NCBI RefSeq assembly: GCF_030268685.1
Contig: NZ_BSRQ01000025.1
Coordinates: 1-64,000 of the forward strand
Source: Microtetraspora sp. NBRC 13810
GTDB lineage: Bacteria; Actinomycetota; Actinomycetes; Streptosporangiales; Streptosporangiaceae
DNA length: 64,000 nucleotides
Reading direction: 5' to 3'
This document shows positions 26,690-32,215 of the stretch, piece after piece. Below the pieces are notes generated by a model. It made no database searches, was not told the origin of the DNA, and saw only the letters and a list, made by a program, of their open reading frames with translations. How positions within the stretch are numbered: position 1 is the stretch's first letter; each line of letters begins with the position of its first letter. The translations under genes and the position numbers were made by a program.

Positions 26690-26744
26690 TCAGCTCGCGC
26701 GTCCTGTCGGCGGGCGCCCGGGATGCGTGTCCCGGCGGCCCCGC

Positions 26745-26771
26745 TGTCACAGATCGGGAGGCTGTCCGGTC
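26745..26771 (+). promoter_or_regulatory. ECF41-type promoter for ltrA-like gene
   Basis: TGTCACA (26745-26751) is followed after 15 bp by CGGTC (26767-26771), 37 bp before the TTG start of the LtrA gene. The same arrangement occurs at 29626-29652 (minus) and 29731-29757. The -35 is identical to the TGTCACA I recall as the ECF41 consensus; the -10 there is CGTC. An ECF41 sigma gene lies at 28025-28927. Confidence 0.6.
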
Positions 26772-26808
26772 TGACGGGAGGGATTCACGGACCGACAGGA
26801 GCGAGACC

Positions 26809-28050
26809 TTGCCGCCAGCCAGCACCAAGTACCGGATCCGAGTCCGGATGAGCGCCCGTCCCCTCGACGAGCCGCACCGCGTCTCCAGTCAGCTCGAACT
26901 CCTGTTCGACCTCACCTTCGTGATCGCGGTCGCCGCGGTCACCGCCCAGCTCGCGCACGACATCGCCGCCGGTCATGGCCTCGCCGGGCTGGTCCCGTTC
27001 CTCCAGGTGTTCTTCGCGATCTGGTGGGCGTGGATGAACTTCACCTGGTTCGCCTCGTCCTACGACACCGACGACGTCGCCTACCGGCTGCTGACCATGG
27101 TGCAGATGGCCGGCGTGCTGGTGCTCGCGGCGGGTGTGCCGGCCGCGGCCGGTCACGCCGACTTCGGCGTCGTCACGCTGGGGTACCTCATCATGCGGAC
27201 GGCACTCGTCACCCAGTGGCTGCGAGCCGGTCTTGAGGACCCGGCGAGCCGGCGCACCGCCCGGCGCTACGCCGCGGGCATCGGCCTGGCGCAGCTCGCG
27301 TGGCTGCTTCGCTTCCTGCTCACGGAGACCGGCGTCCTGCCCGCGTGGTCCGCGTTCGCGTCCTTCGTCTGCCTGGTCGTCCTGGAGCTCGCGGTGCCAC
27401 GGTGGGCGGAACGCGCCAGGGCCACCACCTGGCACCCGCACCACATCGCCGAGCGCTACGGCCTGTTCACGATCATTCTGCTCGGTGAGAGCGTCCTCGC
27501 CGCGAGCAGGGGAGTCGAAGGAGCGCTCGACGCGGGGGAGGTCGGCGGCCCCCTCATCGTCGTCGCCGCCTCCGGCCTGGTCCTGCTGTTCGCCCTGTGG
27601 TGGCTGTACTTCCTCGTGCAGGCCGGTGACGGGCTCAGTGACCGCCGTCACCGGTCCTACCTGTGGGGATACGGTCACTATGGCTTCTTCGCGGCCCTGG
27701 CCGCCCTCGGCGCCGGGCTGGAGGTGGCGGTGGAGCAGACCGGGCACGGGGTCGCGGCGTCACCGCTCGCGCTCGGTTACGCCGTCGCCGTCCCGGTCGC
27801 CTCGTGTCTCGCCCTGCTCTGGGCGGTACACGCGCTCGTCGTCGCGGAACGCGTCATGTATCCCGCCGCGGTCCTCGGCTGCGTCGCCGCCGTGCTGGCG
27901 CTGCCGCTGGTGGCGCCGTGGCTCGGCCTGGCGGCCGTGGTCGCGGCGATCACCACCGGCTGCGTCCTGCTGGCCGCCGTCACGATCGCGGCCAACGGGG
28001 CACGCGGGAGCACGCCGTCGGCGGTCAGGCCACGGCCGGCACCGCGGTGA
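26809..28050 (+). CDS. Low temperature requirement protein A (LtrA) family membrane protein
   Basis: This 413-residue protein begins with a conserved stretch SSQLELLFDLTFVIAVAAVTAQLAHD and has about ten to twelve hydrophobic helices, ending in a basic tail; the pattern EATWLELFFDLVFV-like plus HHIAERYGLFTIILLGESVLA (about residue 215) is typical of LtrA. Function of the family is poorly known. TTG 26809 is preferred because AGGAG lies 8 bp upstream; ATG 26848 is an alternative. It is preceded by an ECF41-type promoter and its 3' end overlaps the convergent sigma gene by 26 bp. Confidence 0.85.
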   Translation: MPPASTKYRIRVRMSARPLDEPHRVSSQLELLFDLTFVIAVAAVTAQLAHDIAAGHGLAGLVPFLQVFFAIWWAWMNFTWFASSYDTDDVAYRLLTMVQMAGVLVLAAGVPAAAGHADFGVVTLGYLIMRTALVTQWLRAGLEDPASRRTARRYAAGIGLAQLAWLLRFLLTETGVLPAWSAFASFVCLVVLELAVPRWAERARATTWHPHHIAERYGLFTIILLGESVLAASRGVEGALDAGEVGGPLIVVAASGLVLLFALWWLYFLVQAGDGLSDRRHRSYLWGYGHYGFFAALAALGAGLEVAVEQTGHGVAASPLALGYAVAVPVASCLALLWAVHALVVAERVMYPAAVLGCVAAVLALPLVAPWLGLAAVVAAITTGCVLLAAVTIAANGARGSTPSAVRPRPAPR

Positions 28051-28927
28051 TCTTGGCCGGGTTCATCATCCACAGCACCTGGTCGATGCCCTGCTCCGAG
28101 ACGATGACCGTGAGGACCGTGAACACCTGGCCGTCACGGCTCAGTAACGCGGAGGTCTGACCGTTCGTGTCCGCCCACGACACGTCCACTCCGGCCCAGA
28201 AGTGCCCGGCGAACGCCCGGACGTACTTCGCCACCCGCGACGCGCCCACCACGGGGATGCGCGAGGCGCGTACGGCGCCGCCGCCGTCGGAGTAACTGGT
28301 CACGTCCGCGGCGAAGAGCTCTTCCAGCGCGGTCAGGTCGCCGGCCCTGGCGGCGGTGACGAAGGCCGTCAGCAGCCTGCGCTGCTCGGTTCTGCTCACG
28401 GGGGTACGGCGCTCGACGAGCACGCGCTTGCGGGCCCTGCTCACCACCTGGCGTACCGCCGCCTCGTTCAGCTGGACGATCTCGGCGATCTGCGCGTAGG
28501 GGTAGTCGAACGCCTCCCGCAGCACGTAAGCCGCGCGCTCGGTGGGCGAGAGCCGCTCCAGGAGCAGCAGGACGGCGAGTTCCAGCGCCTCGCCGCGTTC
28601 GGCGCCGAGGTGCGGATCCGCGCTGGTGTCCACCGGTTCGGGCAGCCACGGGCCGATGTAGGTCTCGCGGCGGACGCGCGCGGACTGGGCGGCGTTGATG
28701 GCCAGCCGCGTCGTCGCCGTCGCCAGGAACGCGGCCGGGTTGTCCACCGTGGCACGGTCGTAGTTCTGCCAGCGCAGCCACATCTCCTGCACCAGGTCCT
28801 CGGCTTCGGTGACGCTGGCCAGCATCCGGTAGGCGATCCCGAACAGGCGTGGCCGCACGCTGGAGAAGACCGCCACGGCCTCTTCGAGGTCTGCCGGGCC
28901 GCCCGGCTCGGTATCCGCCACTGTCAT
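28025..28927 (-). CDS. sigJ: ECF41-family RNA polymerase sigma factor (SigJ-like)
   Basis: This 300-residue sigma factor has region 2 (RLFGIAYRMLASVTEAEDLVQEMWLRWQ, about residues 28-60), region 4 (LSPTERAAYVLREAFDYPYAQIAEIVQLNEAAVRQVVSRARKRV, about 125-170) and a C-terminal SnoaL-like domain (about 185-300) with the DGGG motif (SYSDGGGAVRAS) typical of ECF41. In this group the extension itself controls sigma activity, without a separate anti-sigma factor. ATG 28927 follows GAGGGAG. It lies 149 bp after the flavoprotein remnant and could be transcribed from the ECF41-type promoter at 29626-29652, that is, autoregulated. Confidence 0.92.
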   Translation of the reverse strand: MTVADTEPGGPADLEEAVAVFSSVRPRLFGIAYRMLASVTEAEDLVQEMWLRWQNYDRATVDNPAAFLATATTRLAINAAQSARVRRETYIGPWLPEPVDTSADPHLGAERGEALELAVLLLLERLSPTERAAYVLREAFDYPYAQIAEIVQLNEAAVRQVVSRARKRVLVERRTPVSRTEQRRLLTAFVTAARAGDLTALEELFAADVTSYSDGGGAVRASRIPVVGASRVAKYVRAFAGHFWAGVDVSWADTNGQTSALLSRDGQVFTVLTVIVSEQGIDQVLWMMNPAKITAVPAVA

Positions 28928-29076
28928 CGCTCCCTCTGGGCCGTCCCGCTGCGGTGCATGACCACGTCGGGCCCCCGTACCCTTTCATATGCCACATGCC
29001 CGGCCGCGCCGGCGACGAAGACGGCCTGACCCGCGGTTTCCCGGGACGCCACGTGCGGCGTCCCGGAAGTCGCCTG

Positions 29077-29583
29077 CTATTCGACGAGTTTGCCGTCGGT
29101 CGAGACCTCCCGCATGAGGGTCGCGATCTCGGCGGGAATCGGCGGGATGGCCTGCCTCTCCACCTGTCCGGGACCGGACCACACGAGGTTGACCCGCAGT
29201 TCGGTGTCGAGCTCGGGGTAGTCGGAACGGTTGGGGCAGCCGCGGGTCTCGCGACGTTCGAGGGCGGTCTCGATCGTCGCCCGGCCGACCAGGGTGCGCT
29301 GGATCTCCAGGCCGGTGTAGTCCCCGGCGTAGGCGGTGCGCCGGTAGGTGTGGGCGCCGAAGAAGCGCGCGTGCTGCTGCCAGGTGTCCTCGGGGTCCAT
29401 CGTGGCGAGCGCCGCGTTGATGCCGCCCGCCGCGAGCGATGTGTGCGCGTCCGTCTTAGGCCGCTTGCCCACCGCGAGGACGTCGACCCCGCGTTCGGCG
29501 AGTTCGATCGCGGCCCGCAGCCCCGATCCCCCGGCGCCGATGACCAGGACCGACGTGGCGATCCGTCTCTCTGGCGAGTGCAT
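29077..29583 (-). pseudogene. Fumarate reductase/succinate dehydrogenase-type flavoprotein, internally deleted
   Basis: The 168-residue frame starts with an FAD-binding motif (SVLVIGAGGSGLRAAIELAERG) and the TSLAAGGINAALATMDPEDTWQQHARF segment normal for FrdA/NadB-type proteins, but after about residue 95 it jumps to the C-terminal region LVGRATIETALERRETRGCPNRSDYPELDTELRVNLVW. About 300-400 residues, including most of the catalytic domain, are absent without loss of frame. GGAGCACC precedes the ATG and an ECF41-type promoter lies 42 bp upstream, so a stub may still be made. It cannot be an active reductase. Confidence 0.75.
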
Positions 29584-29625
29584 GGTGCTCCTTGGGTCGC
29601 GCCGGCAAAGCAGTTCCGGGAAGAC

Positions 29626-29652
29626 GACCGGGCAGCGGCGTGATTTGTGACA
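29626..29652 (-). promoter_or_regulatory. ECF41-type promoter for flavoprotein stub and sigma gene
   Basis: On the minus strand TGTCACA (29652-29646) is followed after 15 bp by CGGTC (29630-29626), 42 bp before the ATG at 29583. The pattern is the same as at 26745 and 29731. The sigma gene is next on this strand, so this promoter would give autoregulation. Confidence 0.55.
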
Positions 29653-29730
29653 ACCCCGCCGTCACGGCCCCCGCCCACCTCGACGCGCCGATCGTCGCCG
29701 ACGGCTTCGTGAAAAGAATTCCGCCGCGGC

Positions 29731-29757
29731 TGTCACAAGCCCCGGGGGTGTCCGGTC
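29731..29757 (+). promoter_or_regulatory. ECF41-type promoter for SDR gene
   Basis: TGTCACA (29731-29737), 15 bp, then CGGTC (29753-29757), 53 bp before the ATG at 29811. ECF41 sigma factors are known to target a neighbouring carboxymuconolactone decarboxylase, oxidoreductase or epimerase gene; the SDR fits this rule. Confidence 0.65.
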
Positions 29758-29810
29758 ATAGCTGGCGACCGGCTGCCGACAGGTGCACCGGGGAACCAGG
29801 AAGGTACGTC

Positions 29811-30563
29811 ATGAAGATCGTGGTTATCGGCGGGACCGGGCTGATCGGATCGAAGCTGCTGGCCAGGCTGGGGGAGCACGGTCACGAGGCGGTGGCGGCG
29901 GCGCCGAGTACCGGGGTGAACACCCTCACCGGGGAGGGGCTGGCCGAGGTGCTGGCGGGCGCGTCGGTGGTGATCGACGTGTCGAACTCGCCGTCCTTCG
30001 AGGCCGCCGCGGTGATGGACTTCTTCCAGACCTCCACCCGCAATCTGCTCGCCGCCGAGGCGGCGGCCGGTGTGGGGCACCACGTCGCGGTGTCGGTGGT
30101 GGGAACGGAACGGCTGCCCGAGAACGGCTACTTCCGCGCGAAGATCGCTCAGGAGAAGCTGATCGAGGACTCGTCGATTCCGTTCTCGCTGGTGCACGCG
30201 ACCCAGTTCTTCGAGTTCGTCCGGGGCATCGCCGACGAGTCCACGGAGGGCGACAAGGTGCGGATCGCGCCCGTGCTCTTCCAGCCCATCGCGGGTGACG
30301 ACGTCGCCCAGGCGGTCGGCAGGGTCGCGGTGGGGGAGCCGCTGAACGGCCGGACCGAGGTCGCCGGCCCCGAGCGGTTTCGGATGGACGAGTTCTTCCG
30401 TGAGGCGCTGGCCGCCTGGGGCGATCGGCGCGTGGTGGTCACCGACCCGCACGCGCACTACTTCGGCAGCGAGGTGACCGAGCGGTCGCTGGTGCCGGGT
30501 GACGGCGCGACGTCCGGACAGATCCGGTACCGCGACTGGCTCGCCGGGAACGCCGCGAAGTAA
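29811..30563 (+). CDS. NAD(P)-binding SDR/NmrA-like oxidoreductase
   Basis: This 250-residue atypical SDR has the nucleotide motif KIVVIGGTGLIGSKLLARLGEHGH at its N-terminus, VVIDVSNSPSFE, and FSLVHATQFFEFVRG near residue 130, as in NmrA/NAD(P)H-binding proteins that act as quinone or epimerase-type oxidoreductases or sensors. It is the expected target gene type of an ECF41 sigma factor and has an ECF41-like promoter. ATG 29811 follows AGGAAGG at good spacing. A longer frame from 29592 covers the promoter and is rejected. Confidence 0.9.
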   Translation: MKIVVIGGTGLIGSKLLARLGEHGHEAVAAAPSTGVNTLTGEGLAEVLAGASVVIDVSNSPSFEAAAVMDFFQTSTRNLLAAEAAAGVGHHVAVSVVGTERLPENGYFRAKIAQEKLIEDSSIPFSLVHATQFFEFVRGIADESTEGDKVRIAPVLFQPIAGDDVAQAVGRVAVGEPLNGRTEVAGPERFRMDEFFREALAAWGDRRVVVTDPHAHYFGSEVTERSLVPGDGATSGQIRYRDWLAGNAAK

Positions 30564-30616
30564 CCCGCCTCGCGCGGAGATCCATCGCATCCACCCAAGC
30601 CACGCACGGAGGAAAG

Positions 30617-30847
30617 TTGAGCGTCCCGAGCGGCGAGCACGGTTTTCCGTACGAGCTCGAGATCGAGGCCGAGGCGGAAGTGGCCCTGGTCGAGGCCAGC
30701 CACCCGGAGGAGGTCCTCGCCAAGCCGATCACCGACTGGCTGTTCGATCCGGTGGACGCCGAGCGGGCGGAGATCGGCCTGCGCGGCCTGCTCGGCGCCG
30801 TCCAGGCGCTGGAGGACGACTCCCGGCCCGACGGTCACGGCGCGTGA
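30617..30847 (+). CDS. Small acidic protein of unknown function
   Basis: This 76-residue frame starts with TTG at 30617 behind a strong GGAGGAAAG. It is acidic (Glu/Asp-rich, for example ELEIEAEAEVALVEASHPEEVL) and soluble, with no family I recognise. Its stop overlaps the GTG of the ferritin-like frame (GTGA, 30844-30847), and it lies 53 bp after the SDR gene, so it belongs to the same unit. Good ribosome site, coupling and codon use support that it is real. Confidence 0.55.
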   Translation: MSVPSGEHGFPYELEIEAEAEVALVEASHPEEVLAKPITDWLFDPVDAERAEIGLRGLLGAVQALEDDSRPDGHGA

Positions 30848-31191
30848 AACCGGCGAGAAGTGAAACACCCTTCGACAAGGCGATACACCGAATGAGACAC
30901 GTAGAGCCGCAGGCGCCCGCCGTTCCCGGCTCGCCGCCCCGGATCGGCACGCTCGACAGCCTCCGGGAGCACCTGCAGTGGGCGATCGAGCTGGAACACG
31001 CGACCCTGCCGCCGTACCTGTGCGCCCTGTACTCCCTCGATCCCGAGCGGAACCCGGAGGCCGCAGACGTGGTGGGCGGCGTCTTCGTGGAGGAGATGCT
31101 GCACCTGGCGCTGGCCGCGAACCTGCTCAACGCCGTCGGCGGCGGCCCGCGGCTGGACACGCCGGGGGAAGGCGATGCTCGACAGGCATGA
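30844..31191 (+). pseudogene. Ferritin-like (VioB/PF12902-type) protein, C-terminally truncated
   Basis: The 115-residue frame matches the start of ferritin-like proteins related to the VioB family: LDSLREHLQWAIELEHATLPPYLCALYSLDPERNPEAADVVGGVFVEEMLHLALAANLLNAVGGGPRLDTP. The conserved Glu and EE-LH residues of the metal site are present, but the sequence breaks right after LDTPG and ends DARQA. Known relatives are several hundred residues long. The break lies at about 31163, where a sigma-factor C-terminal domain begins in another frame, pointing to a deletion that fused two genes. Confidence 0.65.
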
Positions 31192-31540
31192 TCGTGTCGC
31201 GCGCCGGTTCGCGGCGGCCTGCGACACGGGAGACGTGGCGGCGCTGAAGGCGGTCCTGGCCACCGACGCGCTGGTCGTGAGCGACGGTGGCGGCAAACTG
31301 CGCGCCTCGGTGCGCCCGACCTACGGCGCGGACGCGGTCGCCCGCTTCGTCACCGCCCTGCTGATCGGCCCGCCCGGCACCCACGTGACCGTCGAGTCCG
31401 TCAACGGCCGCACCGGGCTGGTCCTGCGCCAGGCGGGCCAAGCCGTGGCCGTCGTCAGCGTGAGCGTCGCCAGAACCGAGGTCACCGCTGTATGGATCGT
31501 CCTGAACCCCGACAAGCTGCACCGCTGGCACCGCCCATGA
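31175..31540 (+). CDS. SnoaL-like protein resembling the C-terminal domain of an ECF41 sigma factor
   Basis: This 121-residue frame (MLDRHDRVARRFAAACDTGDVAALKAVLATDALVVSDGGGKLRAS..., ending AVWIVLNPDKLHRW) corresponds to the regulatory domain that follows sigma region 4 in ECF41 proteins, including the DGGGK motif; it aligns with residues 185-300 of the sigma factor at 28025-28927. No sigma domains precede it. GGGGAAGG just before the ATG could allow translation. It is either a truncated second sigma gene left by the deletion described for the ferritin-like frame or a free regulatory domain. NTF2-fold function unknown. Confidence 0.65.
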   Translation: MLDRHDRVARRFAAACDTGDVAALKAVLATDALVVSDGGGKLRASVRPTYGADAVARFVTALLIGPPGTHVTVESVNGRTGLVLRQAGQAVAVVSVSVARTEVTAVWIVLNPDKLHRWHRP

Positions 31541-31567
31541 CGAACCCGCCGAGGCCACACCCCCGAC

Positions 31568-32080
31568 CTATGGGTCGCCCCCTTGGAGGACGGCCTCGCA
31601 GTGGTCCAGCCAGCGCTGTTCCGCCTCGGCCTGGAAGATCATGGAATCGAGCACCAGCGCGTGCGCCGAGGCCGGTTCGGCGGCGCCCTTGGCCCGGGTG
31701 AGCTTCTGCGACATCCGCATGGTCGCGGTGCGCTGGGTCCGTACCAGGGCGGCGACGTCCACGCCGGGCGCGGTCACCGCCATCGCCAGCTTGATGGCAA
31801 GCTCGTCACGCGGCCGGTCGGCCTGCACGACCGGCGTGGCGAACCATCGGGCGAGGTCGGCCCGGCCCGCGTCGGTGATCGCGTAGATCACGCGGCCCTG
31901 GTCGTCGGCCTCGCCCGGCGTCACGAGGCCGTCGCGTTCCATCCGGGAGAGCGTCGTGTAGACCTGCCCGATGTTCAGCGGCCAGGTCGCCCCCGTGGAG
32001 GTCTCGAACTCGGCCCGCAACTGGTAACCGTATTTGGCCCCCTGGCTCAGCAGCGTCAGGAGCCCATGCCTGATGGACAT
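31568..32080 (-). CDS. PadR-family transcriptional regulator
   Basis: This 170-residue regulator has an N-terminal winged helix (MSIRHGLLTLLSQGAKYGYQLRAEFETSTGATWPLNIGQVYTTLSRMERDGLV, residues 1-55) and a C-terminal helical dimerisation domain of the Vir_act_alpha_C type. PadR proteins commonly repress their own gene and nearby transporters. ATG 32080 is where conservation begins; an upstream frame to 32197 adds a non-conserved tail. A perfect palindrome (32090-32099) lies 10 bp upstream of the start. Confidence 0.9.
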   Translation of the reverse strand: MSIRHGLLTLLSQGAKYGYQLRAEFETSTGATWPLNIGQVYTTLSRMERDGLVTPGEADDQGRVIYAITDAGRADLARWFATPVVQADRPRDELAIKLAMAVTAPGVDVAALVRTQRTATMRMSQKLTRAKGAAEPASAHALVLDSMIFQAEAEQRWLDHCEAVLQGGDP

Positions 32081-32089
32081 GGATACAGC

Positions 32090-32099
32090 GTATGCATAC
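32090..32099. promoter_or_regulatory. Palindrome GTATGCATAC upstream of padR
   Basis: A perfect 10-bp palindrome sits 10 bp upstream of the PadR start in a short AT-rich patch (ATACAGCGTATGCATACTCGG region). Autoregulation by PadR binding to ATGCAT-type palindromes is common, so this is a plausible self-operator overlapping the -10 region. Confidence 0.45.
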
Positions 32100-32215
32100 T
32101 CGGTATGGTCATTGTCACGTGTCCCAGGGCTCCGGGCGCGATGGGCGGCGCGCCCGGAGCCCTGACCAGCGGCTCCGCGACACGCCGGGCCCTCCACCGG
32201 CCTGACGACCGCTCC

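Noticed and set aside
30844-31540. One intact fused ferritin-sigma-domain protein
   Set aside because: The two segments are in different frames; the ferritin-like frame ends at 31191 and the SnoaL frame starts at 31175.
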